DNA from: Naasia lichenicola
Lineage (GTDB): Bacteria > Actinomycetota > Actinomycetes > Actinomycetales > Microbacteriaceae
Direction: 5' to 3'
Assembly (NCBI RefSeq): GCF_004801885.1
Contig: NZ_SSSM01000005.1
Location: 806,001 to 870,000, forward strand
DNA length: 64,000 bases
This document shows positions 51,631 to 59,006 of the stretch, in pieces. The notes under the pieces were generated by a model, which saw only the letters and a program-made list of their open reading frames with translations, did not search any database and was not told the DNA's origin. Each line of letters begins with the position of its first letter. Position 1 is the stretch's first letter. The position numbers were made by a program, and so were the translations under genes.

Positions 51631-52413
51631 ATGTTCGGACGACGCAAGCCGCCCCTTCCCGCAGCTGATGCACCGCAGCCGGGTCCGGCCGGAAAGCCAT
51701 TGGACCCCTCCGATCCGGTCGACAGCGTCGGCACGCAGGCGGTCATGCGTCAGGTTCAGGCGCGGCTGGCCGAGGAGCCTCTGCTCGGCGCGAAGATCGC
51801 GGGCCAGGAGCTTCTCCACAACGTCATGACCATGCTGAGCAATGAGCGCGGGGTGCAGATCGAGGTCGCCGCGACGATCTTCGGCGGTCTCGCCGGACGG
51901 GCCTGCCTGCTCGCCGCCCTCGCCGGACAGGCGGGCGACGACCCGGCGCTGAACGCGAAGACCATCAACTCGCTCGGTATGAAGGACGGCAGCACGCTCC
52001 TCATCGGCGACGCGCTCAACTGGCAGCTGGCCGAAGGACCGCACTCGGTCTATGCGCTGATCGGAGGGTACCTGCGGAGCGCGGGGGAGCCGATCCCTGA
52101 CGCGGGCGAGTTCTTCGCGCACAGCGTGCAGTCGCTGGGCGGCCCGACGTTCGGAGTCCCACGGTTCGCACCCGGCACGGGTGCCGGCTCGACCCCGCTC
52201 GAGTACGCGGACGCTCTGTGGGCCACGTTCAGCAACTCGCTCCGACGCTATGCGCCCGACCCGCAGCTGTGGCCGATCTCCTACGGCATCGCCATCCAGC
52301 AGATGCTCGAGCTGGCGAAGAGCTCCGGACTCGACCTGGGTGTCATCGTGCGCGTCGTCATGGACAGCGCACTCGCCGTCGCCAAGGTACCGGTGAAGGT
52401 GCCGGCCGCCTGA
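51631..52413 (+). CDS. Conserved actinobacterial protein of unknown function
   Basis: About 260 residues, soluble, with a disordered Pro/Ala-rich N-terminus (to about 35) and a helical body (VQIEVAATIFGGLAGRACLLAALAG; SYGIAIQQMLELAKSSGLDLGVIVRVVMDSALAVAKVPV). ATG 51631 or GTG 51622 may be the start; both have weak ribosome sites. No known domain was recognised. It stands alone between the FDH gene and a repeat-rich gap. Confidence 0.7.
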   Translation: MFGRRKPPLPAADAPQPGPAGKPLDPSDPVDSVGTQAVMRQVQARLAEEPLLGAKIAGQELLHNVMTMLSNERGVQIEVAATIFGGLAGRACLLAALAGQAGDDPALNAKTINSLGMKDGSTLLIGDALNWQLAEGPHSVYALIGGYLRSAGEPIPDAGEFFAHSVQSLGGPTFGVPRFAPGTGAGSTPLEYADALWATFSNSLRRYAPDPQLWPISYGIAIQQMLELAKSSGLDLGVIVRVVMDSALAVAKVPVKVPAA

Positions 52414-52430
52414 GCCGTCACCGAGCTGCT

Positions 52431-52540
52431 GAGAAGCCGAAAAGTGCGGCTATTAGTGCCGCTTTCCCGCACTTTTCGGCTTCTCGGTGCTTCTCGGTGC
52501 TTTTCGGTGCTTCTCGGTGCTTTTCGGTGCTTCTCGGCGC
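52431..52540. repeat. 19-bp perfect hairpin fused to six tandem 10-bp repeats
   Basis: GAGAAGCCGAAAAGTGCGG (52431-52449) pairs perfectly with 52467-52485 over a 17-nt loop. The right arm runs into six 10-bp units, TTYTCGGTGC, at 52481, 52491, 52501, 52511, 52521 and 52531 (the last with one change). It lies between convergent genes and may terminate both; the tandem array is a likely site of length variation. Confidence 0.85.
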
Positions 52541-52570
52541 TCGTCGGAATCGTGCCTGGTGAAGCGAGCG

Positions 52571-52732
52571 TCAGACCCGGCGACCGGAGAGGAAGCGCAG
52601 CAGGAAGACGATCGCCGCCACGATGAGCAGGACGAGTCCCACCCAGAGCAGGAAGTTGAGCGACTGGACCAGGCCGCCGGTCAGCAGCAGGACGATCGCG
52701 ATGACGGCGATGATGATGACGAGGATGTTCAT
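52571..52732 (-). CDS. Small two-helix membrane protein
   Basis: A 53-residue protein, MNILVIIIAVIAIVLLL onward, with two hydrophobic helices and a basic C-terminus (FLSGRRV). AAGGAT 6 nt before ATG 52732 sets the start; a longer frame runs through the upstream motif and is rejected. The TGTAAC-N4-GCTACA site lies 41 bp upstream. Function unknown; such peptides are common in stress/envelope regulons. Confidence 0.72.
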   Translation of the reverse strand: MNILVIIIAVIAIVLLLTGGLVQSLNFLLWVGLVLLIVAAIVFLLRFLSGRRV

Positions 52733-52773
52733 GTCGGGATCCTTCTCTCGGCCGAAGGCCCCAGCGCCTTCGA

Positions 52774-52789
52774 TGTAACCGATGCTACA
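52774..52789. promoter_or_regulatory. TGTAAC-CGAT-GCTACA motif, copy 1
   Basis: A 6-4-6 inverted repeat with one mismatch, 41 bp upstream of the small membrane protein. Copies 2 (54969-54984) and 3 (57262-57277) precede other envelope-protein genes. Confidence 0.55.
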
Positions 52790-52821
52790 ACCGCCTGACC
52801 CGGATTGCATTACCGGATCTG

Positions 52822-53391
52822 TCAGTCCTTCTTCCCGCTGCCGTTCCCGTTCCCGTTCCCGTTCCCGTTCCCGTTGCCGTTGTTGCCGTTCGAATTGCCG
52901 TTCCCGTTCCCGTTCCCGTTCCCGTTCCCGTTGCTGCCGGTATCGGTCGGCTGGTCCGCAGCTCCTCCGTCGTCGCCGGTGTCGGTCGTGGTGGAGGAGT
53001 CATCGGTGGCCGGGGGGACGGCGGGGTCGACCGGCGTGGTCGGCGTGGACGGGGCGGGCGTGGTCGCCGCCGGTGCGGGGGCCGCGGCTGCGGCTGCCAG
53101 GGCTTCGAGATCGGCGCGCACACGGTCGATGGAGTCCTGGAGGGTCATCAGTCGGGCGGCCGAGATCTCATCCGCTTCCGCTGCAGAGTGGATGCGGGTC
53201 TCGAGTTCGGCAAGCCCGGCGAGTGCCGCTGCGAGGTCGCCGTCGGCCGCCTTCTGGGCCATGTCGACGACGTTGGATGAGAGCTCCGCCGAAAGCGACG
53301 GTTCGATGGACGGGGAAGGAGCAGAGCATCCGGCGAGTGCGACGACCAGGGCCATCGCGGCGGTGGCCGCGCCGATGCGGAGCCTGCTCAT
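52822..53391 (-). CDS. Lipoprotein with (Asn-Gly)n C-terminal tail
   Basis: A 189-residue lipoprotein: signal with lipobox ALAGC (Cys at residue 22), a helical region (about 30-95), a Pro/Thr/Ala linker, and a C-terminal 37-residue tail of alternating Asn and Gly ending GSGKKD. The tail is coded by near-perfect tandem GTTCCC hexamers (about 52840-52935), so its length may vary by slippage. ATGA overlap with the kinase stop shows co-expression. It may be an extracytoplasmic partner of the kinase; the function is unknown. Confidence 0.8.
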   Translation of the reverse strand: MSRLRIGAATAAMALVVALAGCSAPSPSIEPSLSAELSSNVVDMAQKAADGDLAAALAGLAELETRIHSAAEADEISAARLMTLQDSIDRVRADLEALAAAAAAPAPAATTPAPSTPTTPVDPAVPPATDDSSTTTDTGDDGGAADQPTDTGSNGNGNGNGNGNGNSNGNNGNGNGNGNGNGNGSGKKD

Positions 53392-54659
53392 GAGGTGACC
53401 CCGTCGAGCAGATCCTTCATGTCGTCGCCCAGTGGCGCAGGCAGCGACGGCAGTGTCGGTGTGGGGTTCGGCGCGACATCGAGTTCGGAAGTACGCAGGA
53501 GCGCGGCCCCGATCGCGAGCAGTGCGATCACGACGAGGCCCACCACGAGCATGAGGATGGCCGGACGGTGCCAGCGCCCGGATCTCTCGGTCTCCGGAAC
53601 GGAGTCGACGCGCGCCTCGGCGCCCGCCTCGGCGCTTCCCTCGGCAACGTGAGCGGCGCCGTCCCCGGTCTGATCGGTCAGCGGTCGAAGGATCGCAGTC
53701 AGGTCCGACGTGGTCTTCTCCGCCTGATCGTCGGCAAGCGTCGTCGCTGCTGCAACCGAAGCGGTGCTCGCCGACGTCTGCAGGGCACCTGTGCTGAGGG
53801 GGATGTCCGTGGGCTCGCGACGGATCGGGGGAATGCTGCGCGCTGCGGCCGCGACCTCGATCGCTGTCGGCCGAGCCGATGGCTCGCGCTCGGTCATCCA
53901 GGTCAGAAGCCGCGACCATTCGGCGCCGAGCCAGGCCGGGATCTGCGGATCACGCGAGAGCCGTGCGGATACGACCTCGAGCGGGCCGCCGACGAAGGCC
54001 GATTGGCCGGTGAGTGCTTCGAGCAGGGTCAGCCCCAGAGCGTAGATGTCGGCCGGGGGAGACGGCTCCAATCCCTGGGCCTGCTCGGGACTGATGTAGC
54101 TGGCGGTCCCGAGGAACAGCCCGGGCGAGGTGACGCGGGTCGCATCGGTGAACAGGGCGATCCCGAAGTCGGACAGCTTCGCGCGGTATCGCTGCGTCGG
54201 CACCGTCGTCTCGGCCAGCAGGATGTTGGCCGGCTTGACGTCTCGATGCACGATGCCGCGCGCGTGGACCGCGTTCAGGCCGTCGGCGAGATCGTGGGCG
54301 ATCACCGCGACATCGCGGGAGTCCAGCGGTCCCAGAGCGATCTGCCCGCGAAGCGTCACGCCGTCGACGAGCTCCATGACGAGATAGGAGCGGTCGTCGC
54401 GGATGACCGCGTCGAAGAGCGTGACGAGGGCCGGGTGATTGATCGAGGCGAGAGCTCTCGCCTCGCGGACGCGGCGAAGCTCGTCGGCACCTGGTTCGGC
54501 GCCGCCGTGCAGCACTTTGATGGCGACGGTGCGGTGCAGCTCCGCATCCCAGGCGCGGTAGACAGCAGCCATGCCGCCGCGCCCGATGAGCTCCTGGACC
54601 GTGTACCTGTCATCCAGGATCGATCCGAGGAGCTCACCGGTCGCCAGGCGATCCGTCAT
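53388..54659 (-). CDS. Membrane Ser/Thr protein kinase, PknB-like
   Basis: A 423-residue kinase. The Gly loop is IGRGGMAAVYRAWD, the ATP Lys is K48 (VAIKVL), the catalytic loop VHRDVKPANILL, and LSDFGIALF and GTASYISPEQ mark the activation segment. After a 90-residue linker a single TM helix (WHRPAILMLVVGLVVIALL) leads to a short outer tail of about 35 residues, so there is no PASTA sensor. It is followed by the lipoprotein gene (4-bp overlap) and preceded by a small membrane protein gene (4 bp gap). Confidence 0.92.
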   Translation of the reverse strand: MTDRLATGELLGSILDDRYTVQELIGRGGMAAVYRAWDAELHRTVAIKVLHGGAEPGADELRRVREARALASINHPALVTLFDAVIRDDRSYLVMELVDGVTLRGQIALGPLDSRDVAVIAHDLADGLNAVHARGIVHRDVKPANILLAETTVPTQRYRAKLSDFGIALFTDATRVTSPGLFLGTASYISPEQAQGLEPSPPADIYALGLTLLEALTGQSAFVGGPLEVVSARLSRDPQIPAWLGAEWSRLLTWMTEREPSARPTAIEVAAAARSIPPIRREPTDIPLSTGALQTSASTASVAAATTLADDQAEKTTSDLTAILRPLTDQTGDGAAHVAEGSAEAGAEARVDSVPETERSGRWHRPAILMLVVGLVVIALLAIGAALLRTSELDVAPNPTPTLPSLPAPLGDDMKDLLDGVTS

Positions 54660-54663
54660 TCCG

Positions 54664-54915
54664 TCAGATCTGATCCTCGGTGCGGACGGTCCGACGCACG
54701 CGATCGCCCGAGACGGGGTCCACGCCGGAGGCCGTGGTCGAGACGGCGGTGCGCTTGCGCGCGATGAGCACGATGCCCAGGATGATGCCGACGATTCCGG
54801 CGACCATCAGGATGTAGCCGACGACCTGGAGGTTGACCCAGTCGACGGAGATGTTGACCGCGAACGCCAGGATGGCGCCGACGGCGAAGAGGAAGATTCC
54901 TGCTCCGAGACTCAT
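54664..54915 (-). CDS. Small membrane protein, DUF6458-like
   Basis: An 83-residue protein with two hydrophobic helices (LGAGIFLFAVGAILAFAV; VVGYILMVAGIVGIILGIVL) and a basic C-terminus. The start at ATG 54915 has AGGAG (complement of ctcct) upstream. The TGTAAC-N4-GCTACA motif is 54 bp upstream. It is followed 4 bp later by the kinase gene. Function unknown. Confidence 0.8.
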   Translation of the reverse strand: MSLGAGIFLFAVGAILAFAVNISVDWVNLQVVGYILMVAGIVGIILGIVLIARKRTAVSTTASGVDPVSGDRVRRTVRTEDQI

Positions 54916-54968
54916 GTTGTGCTCCTTTGTAGGTCCCGCTGACTGCGGGAGTGCCACATCATTGTGGC

Positions 54969-54984
54969 TGTAACGAATGCTACA
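54969..54984. promoter_or_regulatory. TGTAAC-GAAT-GCTACA motif, copy 2
   Basis: Identical in both half-sites to copy 1 at 52774-52789; it lies in the gap between the DUF6458-like gene and the ChrB-like gene and could serve either. Confidence 0.55.
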
Positions 54985-55067
54985 TCCGAGCCCCCGATCA
55001 GGGGCTCCACTCCTGCGGGGTGTCCGATTCGACATCGTATCCAGCTGATCAGGTTAGGGTTTCCGCA

Positions 55068-55637
55068 ATGGATGATGCCTTCGCCTGGGTGCTGGTGAAC
55101 GCCCGCGTGCCCAAGGAGCCGACTCGGCACCGCGTTGCGGTGTGGCGTGCGCTCCGCAAGGTTGGTGCCGTTCCGATCAGCTCGGGCATGTGGGCGGCGC
55201 CGAAGCTCCCCGCCTTCGAAGCGGGCATCGATGGTGCACGGCTGCTCGCCGAGCGCGGCGGCGGCAGCGTCGCCGTCTTCGTGGTGACGGAGGAGTCGGG
55301 CAGCGACGTCGACTACCTCCGCGACTCGTTCGTCGCCGCTCGTCGCGACGAGTGGACGGAGCTGCTCGCCGAGTGCGCGAGGTACAAGGTCGAGATCATC
55401 AAGGAGATCGCGATCGAGAAGTTCAGCTTCGCCGAGCTCGAGGAGGAGGAGCAGTCGCTCGAACGCCTCCGGCGCTGGTACGACGAGCTGTCTGCTCGAA
55501 GCGTGTTCGCCCTCCAGGAGCAGGGGGCTGCGGGCGCGGAGCTCGACGCGTGCCAGCGCGCCCTGGACGGCTATGCCGATCTCGTCTACCGCGCAGCAGA
55601 GCTCGGCACCGGCCCGCACATCGTCATCGACGAGTGA
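55068..55637 (+). CDS. ChrB N-terminal-like protein
   Basis: A 189-residue soluble protein. The segment RVPKEPTRHRVAVWRALRKVGAVPISSGMW is typical of the ChrB N-terminal family, often named chromate-resistance regulator. ATG 55068 has AGGG 8 nt upstream; an upstream extension overlaps the motif at 54969 and is rejected. No chrA transporter is nearby, so a role in chromate response is uncertain. Confidence 0.8.
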   Translation: MDDAFAWVLVNARVPKEPTRHRVAVWRALRKVGAVPISSGMWAAPKLPAFEAGIDGARLLAERGGGSVAVFVVTEESGSDVDYLRDSFVAARRDEWTELLAECARYKVEIIKEIAIEKFSFAELEEEEQSLERLRRWYDELSARSVFALQEQGAAGAELDACQRALDGYADLVYRAAELGTGPHIVIDE

Positions 55638-55648
55638 TCCGCTAGAGC

Positions 55649-56446
55649 TCAGAGGCGTGCGAGGCGCGCTCTCGCCAGCGTGTAGACGCCGAACGCGATG
55701 AGCCCGATGCCCACGGCGACCAGGATGACCGGACCGAGCGGCAGCGAGACCAGGGCCTTGAGTGCCCCGTCGAGGCCCGTCGACTTGCTCGGATCGAGGG
55801 TGATTGCCGCGACGACGAGCAGGATCCCGACCACGGCGACCGCGATGCCCTTGGCGATGTAGCCGACGACACCGAGGATGACGACCGGACGTCTGGTGGC
55901 GCCCGTCGGCGCATCGATGTCCTCGAGGAACTTCTGGCGCACTCCCTTCGTCACCAGGTAGACCCCCACGGCGGCAGCCCCAACCCCGATGAGGCCGAGC
56001 AGCAACTGTCCTGCGGGCATGGCCAGGATGCTCGCGCTCGCCTGCTGAGCAGAGCTCGACCCGTTCGACGAGCTGCCGAGCGCGAAGGTGAGAGCTGTGG
56101 CACCGAGCACCAGGTAGGCCGCCGCCTTGGCGCCGGCGACGAGGCTGCGGATCCACCGCTTCTTGGATGAGGAGCCGATGCCGAGGACCGCCTGGATCGC
56201 CAGCCACAGGGCGAGCGCGAACAGGCCCACGGTGGTGACCCACAGCAGGAGTGGACCTCCGGGGAGATCGCCGAGCTGCGCGAGGGCGCCCGCCTGGTCG
56301 GCCTCGCCGCCGCCGGTCGCCGCGACCTGGATGGCCAGGACCCCGAGGAGCAGATGGATCAGAGCGCTGCCGACATAGCCGACCCTCGCGAGGATCCTCA
56401 CCGGTCTGCTGTCGCCCACGCTGCCTACTGCTCGTCGTGTGCTCAT
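55649..56446 (-). CDS. DUF1206 membrane protein
   Basis: A 265-residue membrane protein with six hydrophobic segments arranged as three repeats of a two-helix unit (ARVGYVGSALIHLLLGVLA; AGAKAAAYLVLGATAL; GVVGYIAKGIAVAVVGILL). DUF1206 proteins have this layout. AAGGAT before ATG 56446 sets the start. It overlaps the PAP2 gene stop by 4 bp. Function unknown. Confidence 0.88.
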   Translation of the reverse strand: MSTRRAVGSVGDSRPVRILARVGYVGSALIHLLLGVLAIQVAATGGGEADQAGALAQLGDLPGGPLLLWVTTVGLFALALWLAIQAVLGIGSSSKKRWIRSLVAGAKAAAYLVLGATALTFALGSSSNGSSSAQQASASILAMPAGQLLLGLIGVGAAAVGVYLVTKGVRQKFLEDIDAPTGATRRPVVILGVVGYIAKGIAVAVVGILLVVAAITLDPSKSTGLDGALKALVSLPLGPVILVAVGIGLIAFGVYTLARARLARL

Positions 56447-57243
56447 GTTCCATCCTTCTGAAGCTGCGACAGGGGCCCGCGAACGGGCTCGCCAGGTATG
56501 AGGACCGTCCGGCGCGTGTCGACGGCGATGAGCACCCCGACGATGACCAGGGAGATGCAGATGGATGCGGTGGTATCGCTGATCCAGTGGTACCCGAGAT
56601 AGAGGCGGCTGATCACCTGAAGGACGATGCCGACGATGGCGACAGCGATCGCCGCGACGGTGAACCAGCGTCGGCCGATCCGGCTCGCGAGCAGGTAGGC
56701 CAGGATCAGCAGGAAGTTGGATGTGCCGAGGACGTGTCCGGAGGGGAAGGAGAAGCTCCTGTCCGGCCCGAAGAGCATCAGACCGATGGGCGGCCGGGGA
56801 TGCTGCACGATCGGCGCCAGCGTCTGCGCGACGACGACTCCCGTCACCATTCCTGCGAAGAGCAGGATGGGACGCCAGAGGTGGCGGGCGGCGATGATCC
56901 AGGCGACGAGGGTGATGACGACCACGATGGGGAGGGCGATCGGCCCGAAGACGATCGCCAACCCGATCATGAAGCCGGTGGCGTCGGTGGATCGCTGAGC
57001 GTTGAACCAGAGCTCGACCGGCTCGTCGAGCCGTTCGAAGCCGGTGCGGGTCGTCACCGCGACCAGGAGGATGAGGAATCCGACGAAGCCGACCGAGACC
57101 AGGACGGCGGCGAACGCGTAGGTTCGGCGCCGCACGGACGGACTGACCACCCGCTCCTCGACCACGAAGCGCTGATGCCAGTCGGAGAGCCGGGACGGGG
57201 CCGAGTTCCGGGGAGCGGAGGGCTCGGGCGATGCTTCGAGCAT
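56443..57243 (-). CDS. PAP2 superfamily membrane phosphatase
   Basis: A 266-residue membrane protein. The three active-site motifs are QHPRPP, FSFPSGHVLG and SRLYLGYHWISD. It probably dephosphorylates undecaprenyl pyrophosphate or another phospholipid on the outer side of the membrane. It is in one unit with the DUF1206 gene, and the TGTAAC-N4-GTTACA motif lies only 19 bp upstream of the start. Confidence 0.9.
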   Translation of the reverse strand: MLEASPEPSAPRNSAPSRLSDWHQRFVVEERVVSPSVRRRTYAFAAVLVSVGFVGFLILLVAVTTRTGFERLDEPVELWFNAQRSTDATGFMIGLAIVFGPIALPIVVVITLVAWIIAARHLWRPILLFAGMVTGVVVAQTLAPIVQHPRPPIGLMLFGPDRSFSFPSGHVLGTSNFLLILAYLLASRIGRRWFTVAAIAVAIVGIVLQVISRLYLGYHWISDTTASICISLVIVGVLIAVDTRRTVLIPGEPVRGPLSQLQKDGT

Positions 57244-57261
57244 GGTCCCACCTCCGGGGGA

Positions 57262-57277
57262 TGTAACAACGGTTACA
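57262..57277. promoter_or_regulatory. TGTAAC-AACG-GTTACA motif, copy 3
   Basis: A perfect 6-4-6 inverted repeat, so close to the PAP2 start that it must overlap the core promoter or leader. Relatives are at 52774-52789 and 54969-54984. Confidence 0.6.
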
Positions 57278-57360
57278 GCTCCCGAATGGTATCTCCTGCG
57301 GCGCGACCGGTGCCAACCCTGATGGCGTCCGCGGGTCGGGGAGGCCGGCGACCGGCGGCT

Positions 57361-57810
57361 CTAGTCGGTGGCTCTCGCCACGCGGTCGGTGCGGTCGAGC
57401 AGAGCCACGAGTCGATCACGGAGCTCCTCGAGGTCGCGCAGCGGCATGTCGAGGCGTTCGAGGATGGTGCCGGGCACGAGTTCGGCCTGGGCGCGAAGCG
57501 CCTGCCCACGTGTGGTCAGGGTGATCTGCAGGGCGCGATCGTCATCCGGGTTCCGGATCCGCTCGATGAGCCCGCCGGACTCGAGTCGTTTGAGCAGCGG
57601 GCTCAGGGTGGCGGAGTCGAGGTGCAGGGCGTCCGCGATCTCCCGGACCTTGCGCGGGCTCGTCTCCCACAGGGCCAGCATGACGAGGTACTGGGGATGG
57701 GTCAGCCCGAGCGGCTCGAGCACCGGGCGATAGAGCGCGACGACGGATCGGCTCGTCGCTGCCAGCGCGAAGCAGATCTGGCGATCGAGAGCGAGAGGGT
57801 CGTCGGTCAT
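57361..57810 (-). CDS. MarR family regulator, OhrR-like
   Basis: A 149-residue protein. The N-terminus LDRQICFALAATSRSVVALYRP carries the reactive Cys (C13) in the place used by OhrR peroxide sensors; LTHPQYLVMLALWE and the wing RNPDDDRALQI follow. An imperfect palindrome (AATAGCT...AACTATT, 57820-57841) lies just upstream. OhrR normally controls an adjacent ohr peroxidase, but none is in this window; a small divergent gene takes that place. Confidence 0.85.
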   Translation of the reverse strand: MTDDPLALDRQICFALAATSRSVVALYRPVLEPLGLTHPQYLVMLALWETSPRKVREIADALHLDSATLSPLLKRLESGGLIERIRNPDDDRALQITLTTRGQALRAQAELVPGTILERLDMPLRDLEELRDRLVALLDRTDRVARATD

Positions 57811-57847
57811 GCTCCGATAATAGCTGGTACACTAACTATTCGTGGGC

Positions 57848-58087
57848 ATGCGGAAATTCGACGAGACCAATCCCTATCGCGGGCGTCCGGGCTTCTGGAA
57901 CCGCTGGAACGCCTTCACCTACATGTTCTCCGGTGCCGCGCAGGTCGGAGTGGGGCCCGGCAAGGTCGAGCCCCCCTATTCGCCGCCTGCCGATCCCGTA
58001 TGTCCGCTCTGCGGCAGGTCGATGGCTGATCACGGCATCGAGCGGGGCGCCTCCACGGTCCCGACCTACATCCGCTGCCCGCAGTAG
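57848..58087 (+). CDS. Small zinc-ribbon-like protein
   Basis: About 79 residues (MRKFDETNPYRGRPGFWNRW onward) with C-P-L-C and a C-terminal C-P-Q, a possible zinc site. ATG 57848 or GTG 57842 may be the start; the palindrome before the OhrR-like gene ends 1 bp before GTG 57842, which suggests a very short or absent leader. Function unknown. Confidence 0.6.
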   Translation: MRKFDETNPYRGRPGFWNRWNAFTYMFSGAAQVGVGPGKVEPPYSPPADPVCPLCGRSMADHGIERGASTVPTYIRCPQ

Positions 58088-58109
58088 AGCCCGCCGACAT
58101 CGGACCGGC

Positions 58110-58616
58110 TCAGTCGTCGAAGGCGTTCCAGCAGATCGAGCTCCGAGCACTCTGGTCGTCGAGGACGAGCGCTCTCACCTGGTCGGGAAGTCGATCCCGC
58201 TGCCAATCCCGCTCGTGCAGACCGGCGGCGTCACCTCGGTCCGCACGCACCGCCCGGATCGCGTAGGCGGCCGCGCCGAGATCGTGCGCTGCGACATGGG
58301 CCACGGCTACGGCCTGACCGGCGGCGAGCGCACTGAAGCGCGCCGGGTCGGGAAGGCCCCGCCCTGCGGAGTTGGCGTGGAAGGCGGCGTCGTGCGCCTG
58401 CTTCATCGCGAGCTCGCCGCGAATCCAGCCGCGCAGCACCTCCAACGCCTCACGCGGACGCGGGTCCTCCGGTGATTCCCGTTCGAACAGCGGCATCACG
58501 TGCTCCGAACATCGAGCCGACCACTCCGCCAGCAGATGATGGTCCTCGTCCGTGAGAGAGCCGCCGCGTCGGATGGTGATGAGGCGGGGGTCCCGCTGGG
58601 TCGGGAGGATCGGCAT
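58110..58616 (-). CDS. Imm-5-like putative immunity protein
   Basis: A 168-residue soluble helical protein (LRGWIRGELAMKQAHDAAFHAN; AVAVAHVAAHDLGAAAYAIRA) resembling a family named as putative immunity proteins, common in actinobacteria without a linked toxin. ATG 58616 is chosen; ATG 58640 would add eight residues. No toxin-like gene is next to it, so the immunity role is doubtful. Confidence 0.6.
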   Translation of the reverse strand: MPILPTQRDPRLITIRRGGSLTDEDHHLLAEWSARCSEHVMPLFERESPEDPRPREALEVLRGWIRGELAMKQAHDAAFHANSAGRGLPDPARFSALAAGQAVAVAHVAAHDLGAAAYAIRAVRADRGDAAGLHERDWQRDRLPDQVRALVLDDQSARSSICWNAFDD

Positions 58617-58650
58617 GCCCTGAACCTTTTCGGCTCTCACCGTTGCGCGC

Positions 58651-58932
58651 CTAGAACTCCGGAAGGTAGGCGCGGCGCACGGCGAGCTCCTCGATGAAGC
58701 TTGCGGACGGATGCCGCTCGTCCTGAGGCTCGTCGATCAGCCGAGTGGAGAGCGGTACGCCGGCGGAGAGGAAGAGAGTGACCGTCTGGGTGGCTCCCGA
58801 TGAGGTGAGGGTGGGAACGCTGATCGCTTCGGCTCCTCCGGAACGCACGACCGCCGAGGCGAACTCCAGCAGCGCATCGGCCACCTCGTCGAGCATGATC
58901 AGCTCTTCACCGTCGTAGCGGACACTCTTCAC
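58651..58932 (-). CDS. Hypothetical protein
   Basis: A 93-residue mixed alpha/beta protein (MKSVRYDGEELIMLDEVADALLEFASAVVR) with a GTG start and GGAAGAT upstream. No family was recognised. It lies 34 bp before the putative immunity gene in the same direction and may be co-transcribed with it. Confidence 0.6.
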   Translation of the reverse strand: MKSVRYDGEELIMLDEVADALLEFASAVVRSGGAEAISVPTLTSSGATQTVTLFLSAGVPLSTRLIDEPQDERHPSASFIEELAVRRAYLPEF

Positions 58933-59006
58933 CCCGCCATCTTCCGATGAGCGCCCGCATCGGGCAAGGGGCTGGTGCCGCGCTGCAAACCATGAGCCGT
59001 CTGGGC

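Noticed and set aside
52481-52540. CRISPR-like tandem repeats
   Set aside because: Units are 10 bp with no spacers and no cas genes; this is a minisatellite.
52840-52935. Low-complexity GTTCCC array as a non-coding repeat
   Set aside because: It lies in frame in the lipoprotein gene and codes for an Asn-Gly tail.
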